From Tillandsia leiboldiana (Eukaryota > Streptophyta > Magnoliopsida > Poales > Bromeliaceae): a stretch of 64,000 bases of DNA. The notes beneath the pieces were generated by a model. The model saw nothing but the letters and a program-made list of their open reading frames with translations. It made no database searches and was not told where the DNA came from. Within the stretch, counting starts at the first letter, position 1. Every line of letters begins with the position of its first letter. Positions 53,168 through 64,000 of the stretch are shown one piece after another. Both the position numbers and the translations under genes were made by a program. The stretch lies in NCBI GenBank assembly GCA_029204045.2, contig CM055067.1, positions 26,734,838-26,798,837 of the forward strand, written 5' to 3'.

Positions 53168-56100
53168 TGTGAGGACCCGAATCCCCACCTAAGAGATTTC
53201 TGTCGGATTAGTGGCCTTTGGGAGTGTTTGTGCGCATGTCGGGCCCAAGAAATGAATTTGTGGTGCAATTTGAGATTTAGTTTGCATCACTGGAGGCCTG
53301 CGTGGTGTGTCGGCGTGTTTGCGCGCAATTTGGACACAAGTGTTGGACTTTGGGCTTAAAAGGAGATCCCGTGGGAAATTGGAGGACCCGTCGAGTGTTT
53401 AGAAGTGATTTCGTGCGACACGGATGTCAAATTCGGACTCCGGGCGAAGTTTGGATAAAAGATCACCTTTCCGATTGCCTTCGGGAATTTTTAGAGTTGG
53501 ATTTTGGCAAATTGGACTTCAGAATTGGACCCGGCGCGGAAATCGGATCAAGTTGGCTATCCGGGGGCATTCGGCGAATTTTCGGTTGAGAATTTGGAGG
53601 AACGAACATCGTTTTTGGATTCAGCGCGCGAAATCGTTGAGAATGGACTATTTATTTGTTTGATTTGGAGCCAGGATGAAGTGCGCGTTTTTCGAGACGA
53701 CGCGGCACGAATCTCGAGGCGAGGCGACGGCACGGAAACCAAGGCGGTGCGGCGTGCGGCTCGAGGCGCGCGGCCGGCGCACTGCGCGCGTTGGGGAAGC
53801 GCGCCCGCCTGCGCGGGAGGCGCGCGGGGGCCGCCACGTGGCGGGCCCCCACTGGCGCCCGCTCGGGCGTGCGGGTGCACGCGCCCGTGTGGCGCTCCTG
53901 TGTCCCGCGCCTGCGCGGGCACGGTGTCACGCGCCCGTATGGCGCGCGGGCTGCGCGCCCGCGTGGCGTACAGGGGCGCGGCCACGTGGCGCGCGCGCGC
54001 GCGCCTGGACCTGGTGCTCCCGCCCGTGAGCCGTAGACCGCCTTGTGGCATTTCCCATTGGCCGGTGCACCGTGGACCGGTGCACCGTGGACCATCCCCT
54101 TTTTCTTCCTCCTCTTCTTCTTCTTCTTTCTCCCGCTAGTGCCATTTTTTCCTCCCCTTCCTTTCTTTCTTCTTCAACCATGCGAGAGGAATCGTGAGGG
54201 AGGAGATGGTGGGAAGTGCGGCGTGGCGTCGTGGGCCTCGTGGAGCGCGCGAGGTTTTTTCCAACGGAGCAGTTGGACAGCGCGACGCGTCGAGGTAGGT
54301 CCCGCACTTTGTTTTTACGGTGTTTTTAGCACAGTTTTGGGGCGTTCTTTGGACATTGGACTGACCCATTGTTCTTATCTGTGTTAGGGACCGTGTTTTA
54401 CTGCACCGTTTTGCGTTCGGTCCCTGCCGTGCACCGTTTTGCGTGCGAACTCCGTTTTGCGCGCGTGTTTCGGCACCGTGCTCCGTTTTGCGTGCGGTCC
54501 CCGGCGGCGTGCTCCGTTTTGCGCGCGGGTTTCGGCACCGTGCTCTTTTTGCGTGCGGACTCCGGCGGCGTGCTCCGTTTTGCGTGCGGACTCCGTTTTG
54601 CGCGCGGGTTTAGGCACCGTGCTCCGTTTTGCGTGCGGACTCCGGCAGCGGGCATCGTTTTGCGTGCGGATCGCGTGGAGGCTAATTGCAAGTGTCTACG
54701 AGCAATTGGTGGCAAATCGAGGTGGGTGGCCTTATCTCCAAGTTTTATGGACTGTACAGTAATTCTACTGTTATAGGACTTTGCATGATAGTTTATTTCC
54801 TTGTGTAGCATGCTAGATTGTAGGAATTGTATTCCTTTTATCATCTGTTAATATAGTTATCTTGGAACTTGACCTAGCACCCCCGTCATATGTTGCATGT
54901 GTAACCAGACCAGTAGAAAACCCTCACTTGGGATAGGGTTATTTATGTTTAGACACCCACACTGTTTTTCTATTCCTGGACATAGTGTTATCCTCGCCCG
55001 GGTAGTGGGCCGAGAGGTCGGGACTTTCTTTTAGTGTGGATTGCTTTTGCACTCGTGCTTGGGAGCAGAGTGGAGTCTGGTAGTTGTAGTGGGTTGCTTA
55101 TCTGTGCCGGGAGCCGTTTGGGTAAACGGTAGTCCCGGGAGGTCTTGTATCCCTGTTGTGCTGTCGTGGGAGGGAGCCGTTGTGCAGACGGTAGTCCCGG
55201 GCCGTCGAGTATCTTCCGGTCAGTGTTGTTGGGAACCGTTGGGGTTGACGGTGGTCCCAGGTCGTTGAGTGTCGTCCGACCGGTATTGTTAGCCTGAGTT
55301 GTGGGTCGTTCCTGGCTGTGAGTACCTCCAGCCAGTGTGCTTTGTGCTGCGAGCTGTTGGAGAGGCTAGTGTCTCGTGTTTCGTGTTAGCTGATCAGCTG
55401 AGTCGTCGAGAGTGCTCTGACTGTTGTGCGAGATTTTTGGAGATCTTGAGTCCTACCGTTCTGAGAGTGAGCGTGGATCTTGACTATAGCCTGCTTATGC
55501 CAATGTTTGATACTCTATGCCGCGCCGTTTTCCTCAGTTGGAGTCGCGTCCCTGAGATGCCGCTGTGGATACGATGGTTGGCATGTTGAGGCAGTTTTCC
55601 GCAGTGGATGCAACGATGGGCCTGTTGAGGCAGTTTTGCGAGAGGGGTGAATTAGTCGGACAGGACGCCCCACGTAAATCCCGTCCTCATGTGGATGTGT
55701 GGTAGTGGGCAGGTGCATTCCTAGTCGACAGGCGCAGGCTTGACTGGACCCTATGAGGCAGTCAGTTCGATTGGGTCGATTGAGCACCTTGGGTGTGTGT
55801 GGTCACATTTACTTTCATCTGTTCCACTTTTTGAGCATCAAGATAGAGGCATGGTAGCTGTAGAGTAGCTCCAGCTTTTCTTGTTCAGATTTCATTGCAC
55901 TGTTATCTTTTGCCTCTAGTAGACTTAGTGGGCAGACCGTTGGGCTTGTTGACGGCACCCACTGAGAACTACTGTGGGAAGTAGTTCTCACACCCGTCGT
56001 GGTGTCTTTTTCCCCAGGTACTTCTACTCCTGTTCCTGTGCTCCGTTGCTGATCCTTCTGACCGAGGCGAGGGAGTCGCGAGCTAGTTCCCTACCCGTCG

Positions 56101-56528
56101 TTGGAGTGTAGCGGTACCCCTTCAGAGGAGAGCTTCAGTAGATTAGTTTACTTCTTTTTCCTCTGTTGAGAGACCTTTGTTGTGAGGTATAGAGTTGTAC
56201 TTTATTTTACAGTTTGAGAGACTGATGTAGTGAGGATATTGGTATTGAGAGCTTGTACACTGATGTTTTTATTGGAGATATCTCCCTTTTTGGGTATTTG
56301 TATCAGAGGACTTTGTATATGATCGAATTTGGGAGATGGATATTGTACTTATTTTTAGTTGTACAGTGGTTGGATTTCAGTTTTTAGTAGTTTACTATCA
56401 GCTCTGACATCTGTATACTGTAGTTGATTCTTTTTGCAGGTTAGACGCTTCGTCTGTACGGCAGTTTTCGTACAGATGGCGGATCTGTTAGCGAGCCCGG
56501 GTCGCAGTTTCGACCCCGGGGCGTGACA
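53168..56528 (+). mobile_element. Ty3/gypsy solo LTR, 3.4 kb (LTR-A type)
   Basis: It runs from TGTGAGGACCCGAATCC to GGGGCGTGACA, has ACGGG on both sides and no interior. Features in order are a GC-rich U3, repeated CCGTGGACC near 54069-54092, a CT-rich leader, and a donor-like CGAG/GTAGGT at 54295. The CCGTTTTGCGTGC word array (54405-54680) follows, then the hairpin TGAGAACTACT/AGTAGTTCTCA (55963-55990), acceptor-like sites near 56016 and 56439, and the TCTGTACG/CGTACAGA hairpin (about 56453-56477). It is the intact reference for this LTR type here. Confidence 0.94.
54405..54680 (+). repeat. Array of CTCCGTTTTGCGTGCGG words in solo LTR
   Basis: About eight to ten copies of a CCGTTTTGCG[TC]GC core are spaced about 20-45 bases, downstream of the donor-like site. 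They are related to the array at 30838-31285. Confidence 0.8.
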
Positions 56529-56863
56529 ACGGGCCCCGAAGCTGCCAGGGTGGGGGAGTCCAACGGGACTGTGGGTTCCTCTGCCGACACGCCCGTCATC
56601 GAGGTCTGATGGGGTGCGGCTATAGTTGCACCACCCGCCCCTGCCGGTCCCGTAGTGGGGCCGGTCGGTTCGAGCGGAGGGATCGGAGCGTCCTCTACTG
56701 ACACAGTTGCCTGCCACTGCGTTAACTGACGGACTTGTTCCGTCAGCGCTGCCAATTGTCCGACAATCTCTCGCAATTGCCGTCGGAGGAGTTGGTTCTC
56801 CGCGGTGGCCGGGGCCGTATTTTCCGCACCCGCGTTATCGGTCGATGACCTAGTCCTGGCCAT
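56529..56863 (-). pseudogene. gag: Tekay-type gag, N-terminal part
   Basis: The frame starts MARTRSSTDNAGAENTAPAT at 56863, with a helical QLLRRQLREIVGQLAALTEQVRQL stretch followed by a Pro/Thr/Ala-rich linker, the usual N-terminus of chromovirus Gag. It is cut at about residue 112 by the solo LTR (ACGGG duplicated) and resumes at 53167 on the minus strand. The MARTR start, about 220 bases from the PBS, is typical of the family. Confidence 0.88.
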
Positions 56864-57066
56864 TATTAGCTGTAAATAAAGAAACCGCGTTAACCCTAAG
56901 GTTACTGGCCTAATACTTGACCTACGGACGCACCTAAATTAAGTCCCTTTTTCCCCCGTACACCCACGATCTACTGCACCTACACCTTGGTTATCTCATG
57001 TTCAATTTGCTTGTGGCATCATGCACTGTGGATGTTGGTCACCGACTACTGTGGTTAAAGTTGTTT

Positions 57067-57079
57067 TCTCTGATACCAT
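57067..57079 (-). other. Primer binding site of the Tekay-type element
   Basis: On the minus strand, TGGTATCAGAGAA starts about ten bases from the LTR. It matches initiator tRNA-Met in its first eleven bases. Confidence 0.75.
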
Positions 57080-57085
57080 TTAATC

Positions 57086-59581
57086 TGTCACGCCCCGGAG
57101 GTCTAAGGATAAGCGGAAAAAGCGTATATATTTTTTTCTGAATAAATAAGTATCGACCTCCCCCCACTGCGTGTCAGACCCGCCACATATACAAATTCAC
57201 TCTTCAATCGGACAGAGTCTCCTTTGCATATGCACGGCGTCACATTTACAACAGCAACAACAACAACATTCTTTAACCACACGGTCATAGTGAACAAAGA
57301 AGGAATGGTAAATTCATTCAATCACATCAAGAGTTAAACTACGGGTTTTGCAAACGGTGTCCACACGACACCCAGTTTTTGAAAACATTTACACATTCAC
57401 ACTAAAGCGGCCATATCATTTTGAAAGGATAAATCCAGGGGTTTACCAAGATTGTGCCCACACGGCACTTGGTTTTGGAAAGCATTTTCGAAACCATTTT
57501 GTTTATTATAAACTATGCTGCATAAAAGTCTGTAAAAGCATATCAAATCCACAGTGCTAACTAATTGACTATCCATCATCCCACATGATCCACATTCAAG
57601 CAAATTAAACTAACAGTTAACTGAAAGGAGAAAAGAGATAAACCGAAACGGAAATAGCGTAATAAAGGCTCCTACGGCTAAGGTCCTATGGACGCAGTCT
57701 CACCACCGTCCCAGTTATTACACCTAGTCGGACCTGTCACAGTGTGGGAAGTCAGTGACAAATAAAGTAGAAGTTTCAACAATTTACAATAACTTTAATA
57801 TAAAACAAGTACACCGGAACCTTTCGCTTTTCCACCTCATGTGTCCACCTCACTTGATTTAATTACAACTAGTACCTGTCGGGGAGTCGACGATCTCCCC
57901 TCGTGCACAATTACTTTACTTGCGTGATGCTTTTGACCCCTTCACAGAGCAAGTGCGGCACTTTTAGCTGTCGTGAAGAGGTCCCCACTGGCACCTACAC
58001 AAATCGTGGGGCACACGAGTCCTTCAGACCATTTCTCCGGAAAAGTATACCCATGCGGAGGCCAATCCGCCTGTGTACGTGCAGCATCCAAAAACACGGT
58101 TTGCCGAAGTCGGCATGTATCAAGCACCGCGACCCTCAGTCGCCACAATTTAATAATGAAAGAACAATACACATTCATGCGAAAGGTTTAACAGTTCATC
58201 TACTTTATTAGACAGATTATTAAGTCTTTTACGATGATATGGTGCACTTATTGCACTCGTTGCACTTATTGCAAGGGTACCCACCTGGTTGCGGGAAGAT
58301 CGGAGCACTTGGATCTTTTAACTCACTCCCGCTGCACACCTGGACCTAAAGGAGTCCCCAAAGAAAATGATCATCAATATAACGCACTAACATCGCGAAA
58401 ACAGAAGTCCGAAACTAACCCGTGAAGAAAAACCCAAAAACGGCACAATTACGACACCTGACGGGTCCCCGCGCGGACGCCGCCGCCAGCGGATACCCCG
58501 CGCGGCCCGAAACCGCGTGGTGTGCGTCCGCGGGTGGCGCCCGCGCGGCGCCCGCCTGCCCCGCGGGTGCCCCGCGCGGCACAAGGCCGCGCGGCATGCG
58601 CCCGGGGCGGTGCCCACGCGGCGCCAGAGCAGCATGCGCCCGCCCGCGGGCGCCCCGCGCGGCGCAAGGCCGCGCGGTTGCGAGCCCGGGGTGGCGTAAG
58701 GCCGCGCGGTTGTGGGCCCGGGGCGGCACCCGCGCGGCGCAGCCCACCCGCGGGCGCCCCGCGCGGCGCAAGGCCGCGCGTTTGCGCGTAAGGCCGCGCG
58801 GTTGCGCGCCCGGGGGCGGCGCCCGCGCGGCACCCTAGTGGCGCCGGCGTCGTCCGCCCGCCCGCGCGGTGCCCTAGCGGCACCACGCGTCGTCCGCCCG
58901 CCCACTCCGTGCCCTACGTCGCGCGGTGGTGGCGGCGGGGTCGGCGATGATGTCGGGGACGGAGACGGCGATGAAGACAATGAAAAAGACACAGAAAAAC
59001 CCCCAAAAACAACGAAACGAAAATCACTTACCGAAATTCCCGACGGGGGAGTCGACCGATCGCACACCTAGTCTCCGGTACGTTGTTCGAGGTGATTGAA
59101 TTCCTCCGTCTCCTTCCTCTTTCTTTCTTTCTCCTCCTCCGGTTAGGGTTCCGTCTTTTCCTTCTCTTTTTCTCCCTCGTTCTCTCCGGCTAGGGTTTCT
59201 CTTTTTTGCGAAAAGTGGGATTTTCCTTTTGGTACGTACAATTAAATCCCACCCTTTTAATTTCTGTCACCGATTAATTAATTCTTTAATTAATTAATCC
59301 CACGGGATAAACCCACATTTCCTCGAAAAACGTGCAGGATATTTTACACGGATTCCGATGCACGTTAAGTCACCGCAACTCTAAAAACCCTATTCCGGGA
59401 GATCCCTATGTCGGATTTCAGATCCGCTTGCACCGTCGGTCTTCGTTTTTCGTGCTCTTTCATAGAAAAATACTCATGCACCACACCGACCGACTTACAG
59501 AAACTCGATAATTTTGGTCCACTAAAAGGGGTACTTTATTAGAAGGAGGATAAAATATCACTAAAAAGTCGTGTCATTACA
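57086..59581 (-). mobile_element. 5' LTR of the Tekay-type element
   Basis: The LTR is 2496 bp, the direct repeat of 46148-48718, with a donor-like GTAAGTGA at about 59027 (minus) and a GC-rich tract at 58455-58930. The + strand left end is TGTCACGCCCCGGAGG; the partner has TGTCACGTCCCGGAGG. Confidence 0.93.
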
Positions 59582-60504
59582 CACGCGTCCACAACTTCAC
59601 CTTTCGTGTGCTTTATGGCAAGTACATCCGATTCATTGTCCAACTCCTCCCAAGTTGAAAAGAATGCAACGGACAACGAATCGAGTAATTCCGAAGGTGG
59701 AGACTTTGCTTTTGCCTACCATAAACTTTTAAAGGATTCGAAGAAACTGGCAAAGCAAAACAAGGGTTTGAGAGGGAGATTCCAGGATCTCGAAGAAGAA
59801 GTAAAAAGGGCAACTTCTCTCTCAAACGGTCTTGAAGTGGAAAGGGATAACTTGATCAAAGCAAATGTTTCCCTTCAAGAGAAAAATGAGCATTTCGAGA
59901 AGGAACAAGTAAAAATGGTTGATAAAGCAAGTTACTTCTTGAAGCTCTACTCCGAGGCTCGACAGGAAAAAATGGAAATGACGAAGACCATTTTCCAACT
60001 TAAAGATGATTTGAAGCGATTTTCTTCTGGAAGGAGCAAGTTGGATAAGATGCTTGGTCTTGGTCAAACAAACCGTTTCGTCCTTGGATACAATCGAACT
60101 GGAGACAGTCCTAGTTCGGTTGGGACAGTTTTTGTGCCCCAGTCGGTATCTCCTCCTCCGACGACGGAATTCACTGCAATCAACGACAACAACCTTACCT
60201 CACCTACTTCGGGTTCGTCAAGTTCAAAGGTATGTTTTCGTTGTGGTTATGCAGGGCACATAAGAAGAAATTGCAAGATTGAAGCGAAAAGATCACATCA
60301 AACACCTCTTGCAACTACTACCAATGAGTTCACTCCCCGGAAATCAAAGAAGGATTTTTCAAAAGAAAAGAGCATTAGTAGTACATCAAACAAGACGACG
60401 TCATCAAAGAAAAGCAATCAATCAAACAAGACGCTTTCACCAAGAAGAATAACTTCACATTCATTGCCGACGCAGTCCAAAAAGGTTTGGGTGCGCAAAG
60501 GTTA
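59582..60504 (+). pseudogene. gag: SIRE-3 gag, second piece
   Basis: Reading resumes at HASTTSPFVCFMASTSDSLS after the CACGC duplication (59582-59586). The coiled coil (LAKQNKGLRGRFQDLEEEVK), the second zinc knuckle (CFRCGYAGHIRRNC) and the basic tail to KVWVRKG follow. A TAA at about 60503 sits where SIRE-2 has a Glu codon and reading would otherwise go on towards protease (IFPCLVVH). Whether this stop is a normal gag stop or a mutation is open; SIRE-2 suggests mutation. Confidence 0.88.
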
Positions 60505-62055
60505 AATCTTCCCTTGTCTTGTTGTTCATACTTCTTTGCATGCTTATGACAACTCGTCTTGGTAACTGGATAGTGGATGTTCCCGTCACATGACCGGTGA
60601 CAAAAACAGTTTTCAAACTTTAGAGAAAATCTCCGGAGGACATGTTGTTTTCGGAGACGGTCGTTCTCTCAAAATTGTTGGAAAAGGAACAATCGCTATT
60701 CCAGAAGGCCCGGTTTTGAACAATGTCTTATTTGTTGAATGCCTAAAGACTAACCTCATTAGTATAAGTCAACTTTGTGACAATGGTTTCTCAGTTAATT
60801 TTTTATCTGCAGAATGTATTGTAACTGATAAGGACCATGTATTCTTTTTGAAAGGGGTTAGATCTGAATATAATTGCTATGTTGTTTCAAACAAAATTTC
60901 TGAAAATTGTAACCTAGTTTCTTTGGATAACGAAACTCTTTGGCATGAAAGACTAGGTCACATAAATTTTAAAGAACTAGCAAGGATTTCAAATAAAGAC
61001 GTGGTTAAGGGGGTTCCTAAACTTTCATTTAAAGAAAACATTGTGTGTGGAGGTTATCTAAAGGGAAAACAATCAAGGGCTGCACACAAGAACTTGAACC
61101 ACGTTGGTACCAATCGGCCCTTAGAATTACTGCACATGGACTTAATGGGGCCGACTCGTCAACCATCCTTGGGAGGTAAATGGTATATTTTTCTTTTGGT
61201 TGATGATTTCTCTAGATATTCATGGGTAGCATTTTTAAAAGAGAAAGCAGATACTTTCGACTCTTTTCATGAGGTTTGTCATCGTATTATGATTGAGAGA
61301 AATGAAAAGATCGTTCGTGTTCGAAGTGATAGAGGTGGAGAATTCATTAATTCTAAATTCATTGATTTTTGCACTTCCAACGGCATAAAACATGAATTCT
61401 CAGCACCCTATACACCTCAGCAGAATGGTGTAGTCGAGCGCAAAAACAGGGTTGTTCAAGAGATGGCACGTGTTATGCTTCATAGCCGGAAACTCCCGTT
61501 ACATTTTTGGGCTGAAGCTAAGAACACCGCCGTCTATGTAATTAATCGAGTGTATTTGCGCCCGGGGACTTTAAATACACCATATGAGCTATGGTTCTGT
61601 AGAAAACCAAATATCAAATATTTTCATATCTTTGGGAGTCGCTGTTATATTTTGCGTGATCGCGAAAATCTTGGTAAATTCGACTCTCGAAGTGACGAAG
61701 GGATTTTCATGGGTTATTCTACAAACAGTAGAGCATATTGGGTATTTAACCTGGAATCTAAAACGATGGTAGAATCTATTAATGTTAAAGTAGATGAAAC
61801 TTTTCATTTTGCATCTGATAAATCTACCCCTGATATGTCTCTAGATGATGATACTCCTGTAAATGCATCTTCTCATAATAATTCTTTCGATAAAGTAGAT
61901 GCAGCTAATTGTTCTTATAGTTTATCTGATGTGCAGGAATCATCACATGTACCTCCGAGTACTCCGTTACCTCAAACGCTACGGATCTTCAAGGATCATC
62001 CGGAATCGAACATTATTGGAGACCCACAAGAATGAGTGAGGACTCGGAGACAGTT
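60505..62055 (+). pseudogene. pol: SIRE-3 pol: protease and integrase, cut by Ty3 LTR
   Basis: The protease site LDSGCSRHMTGD lies at about 60568-60603, preceded by an in-frame TAA where SSW-Y is usual. The long frame from 60590 covers the rest of protease (GGHVVFGDGRSLKIVGKGTI), the integrase zinc region (LWHERLGHINFKEL) with VCGGYLKGK, in which the second cysteine is replaced by Tyr, and the core (LLHMDLMGPTR, VRSDRGGEFIN, NGVVERKNR). It stops at 62033-62035 (PQE then TGA) just before the Ty3 LTR. RT is not in the window. Confidence 0.9.
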
Positions 62056-64000
62056 TGTCACGCCCCGGCGTCGAAACTGCGACCCGGGCTCGCCAACAGA
62101 TCCGCCGCCCATACGGGAAGCCCCGTATAGACGAAGCGACTAACCTGCAAAAGATCAACTATACTAAACAGATATCAGAGCTGAAAGTAAACTTCTAGAA
62201 ATAAAATATATACAACTCAAACTCCTCCCCAAAAGAACATAAATCTCTCAAGTAGTAAAATAAAAGTACAACTCTATACCTCACTACAAAAGTCTCTCAA
62301 CAAGAACTCTCAAAAAGTAAAGGGGTACATCTACTCTCTGGACGACGACGACTGGTAGGGATCTATCTGGCGACTCCCTTACCTCGATCAGCCGGATCAG
62401 CAACTGGAGCAGCAGGAACAGGAGTAGAAGTTCCTGTGGGAAAAGACACCACGACGGGTGTGAGAACTACGTCCCAAGTAGTTCTCAGTGGGTGCCGCCA
62501 ACAAGCCCGACGGTCTGCCCACTAAGTCTACTAGAGGCATAAAGTAACAATATAATACTGAAATGAAAGGGCTGGAAAAATAACTCTACAGCTACTATGC
62601 CTCTATCTAGATGCTCAAAAAGTGGAACATATGGAAACATGATGCATCTACTAACTCTCAACATCCAGATCACTCAATCTACCTCACTGCCTCCTCGGGT
62701 CCAGTCAAACCTGCGCCTACCTACTGCCGTTACATCCCGGAGGACCGGACTGACGTAGGGCGTCCGTAGCTGTCAAAACTGGGCCAGCCAGAGGGACTGT
62801 ATCCGTGACTGCCAAAACTGGGCCAGTGAGAGTGACGGCGTCGACAAGTCGCGATACCAAAGTGCAGACCCACCCCGGACGTGGCACTCGAGGGGAGCGA
62901 CCCCAACGAGGACAAAGGTATCCGCGTACTCTGTCGAGCTCAGGTGGCACTGCAGGCTATAGTCCAAAATCCACGCTCACGCTCTGAACGGAAAGACTCA
63001 GAATCCTCAATCATCTCGCACAACGGTCGGAGCACTCTCGACGACTAAGCTGATCAGCTCACACGAAACACGAGGCACTAGCCTCACCAACAGCTCACAG
63101 CACAAACACACTGGATGGAGATACTCCACAGCCAGGACCACCGTCCACCAGACGGCTCCCACAATAGAACACTAAACTCACAGGAAAGACCGACACCATA
63201 AGGGTTCGGAAACCCGATAGGCCGGTGCTTAGAACCCTATCAAACAAGAACAAACTCTAGGCTCCGCCTATCGAAGTTCCCGACCCCTTATGGTTTAGGA
63301 ACACAACAACCTCGGTACAACACGCAGAAGACACCAACCAGGGCCCGAAAGTTTCGGGAGACCTACACCTGCAACCCTATAAAACAAGAACAGGTTCCAG
63401 GCTCGGCCCCCGTGGCTTTCGTCCCGACAAAGGAACGACCCCTAGAACCCAGACCACTCGAATCCTTTCGAGTGGGGAGATTACAGGAAAAAGGTGACAT
63501 TTGTTATTGAAAACCATTTTCACTCAGCCCACACAGGGTGAGGATTAAAAGTAGTTCCCTTTTTGAAGAACTTTCTTGATTTGAAGAGAAACCCATTTTT
63601 AATGATTTTTAGTTCTTTTAGGAAAAATAGTTGCAAAACAAGTATTTTACCCAAACCCCGAAGGGCTGATGCCTTTGTCCAAATCAAACAAGAACAGACT
63701 CCAGCGGCCCTTCGATGCTTGGAAGAAAACATTTGGTAGGCCAAAATCAGGTGTATGTCGAAAAGGGTTCTGGGTTCTAGGTCCGGCTAACACTAGTAAA
63801 CTACTGCCACTAACACAGTGGCGACAACCCCAACAGGGGAAAAACAAGACCTCCCGGGACCACCGTTTACCCCAAACGGTTCCCGGACAGACAAGCGATA
63901 TACTACATCTACCAGACTCCACTCTGCTCCCAAGCACGAGTGCAAATGCATCCCACACTAAAAAGAAGTCCCGACTGCTCGGCCCACTACCCAGGCGAGG
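62056..64000 (-). mobile_element. Ty3/gypsy LTR (LTR-A type) in SIRE-3 pol, cut by window end
   Basis: It begins TGTCACGCCCCGGCG after CAGTT. From the left it shows the terminal hairpins, the CTATACGGG/CCCGTATGG hairpin (62105-62131), an acceptor-like CTGCAAAAG (minus TTTTGCAG) at about 62145, and the TGAGAACTAC/GTAGTTCTCA hairpin (62461-62487). The order matches 21845 onward. Whether it is a solo LTR or a full element lies outside the window. Confidence 0.88.

Larger units (their letters stand above)
46148..59581 (-). mobile_element. Tekay/Del-type chromovirus (Ty3/gypsy), nested in SIRE-3 gag
   Basis: The element is 13.4 kb, with LTRs 46148-48718 and 57086-59581, target CACGC on both sides, and a PBS beside the right LTR. 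Minus-strand order is gag, RT, RNase H, integrase, chromodomain. A Cassandra (51874-52452) and a Ty3 solo LTR (53168-56528) lie inside. The gag zinc knuckle and protease are missing, and pol has several stops and frameshifts, so it is dead. The LTRs look well over 90 percent identical outside length changes. Confidence 0.94.
45218..62055 (+). mobile_element. SIRE-3: third SIRE-type element, truncated at both ends
   Basis: It starts mid-gag against a Cassandra LTR and ends in pol at 62055 where a Ty3 LTR enters after CAGTT. Gag is split at 46147/59582 by the Tekay-type element. Unlike SIRE-1 and SIRE-2 it keeps protease and the integrase zinc region, so it shows what those two lost. Its LTRs are not in the window. 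Confidence 0.88.

Overview
This window is plant nuclear DNA made almost entirely of nested LTR retrotransposons. No host protein gene, tRNA or intact rRNA gene could be supported. The element types are plant-specific: Ty1/copia elements of the SIRE/Maximus type with an extra third ORF, Ty3/gypsy elements including a chromodomain-bearing Tekay/Del type, and Cassandra TRIMs whose short LTRs carry a 5S-rRNA-derived segment. A flowering plant with a repeat-rich genome is the natural reading. I cannot name the species.

Layout, left half. Positions 1-1745 are the 3' part of a Ty3 LTR fused to a partial Cassandra (1754-2150). An outer SIRE-type element (SIRE-1, + strand, 2151-28403) follows, with a truncated 5' LTR and a complete 3' LTR. 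Its gag is split by a second, minus-strand SIRE-type element (SIRE-2, 3064-15173, duplicated target GTGCT). Its 3' internal region is split by a 4.6-kb Ty3 solo LTR (21845-26477, target ACTTT). SIRE-2 carries Cassandra copies in its third ORF, and the middle of that ORF is inverted between them.

Middle. Positions 28404-33796 are the 3' end of a Ty3 element with a 3.9-kb LTR. A decayed Ty3 element follows (LTR piece 33797-34939, RT and integrase relics 34940-35867, second LTR from 35868). That second LTR was entered by a pol-less LTR element (37355-43289, target CAATG), which was itself entered by a complete Cassandra (37781-38558, target CCTCC). Two head-to-head Cassandras (44282-45217) then join the Ty3 LTR to a third SIRE-type element.

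Right half. SIRE-3 (+ strand, from 45218) is split in gag by a 13.4-kb Tekay-type element (46148-59581, minus, target CACGC). That element holds a Cassandra (target AGGCA) and a Ty3 solo LTR (target ACGGG). SIRE-3 pol is cut at 62055 by another Ty3 LTR that runs off the window. All gag and pol frames have deletions, stops or frameshifts, so none of the elements looks autonomous. The most interesting signals are regulatory and structural: a palindromic decamer array shared by the SIRE LTR promoter and a putative internal promoter of its third ORF, a conserved 383-nt leader intron, an unchanged 125-nt non-coding block, covarying hairpins in Ty3 LTRs, and repeated involvement of Cassandra at rearrangement breakpoints. 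Divergence estimates were made by eye and no database search was possible.
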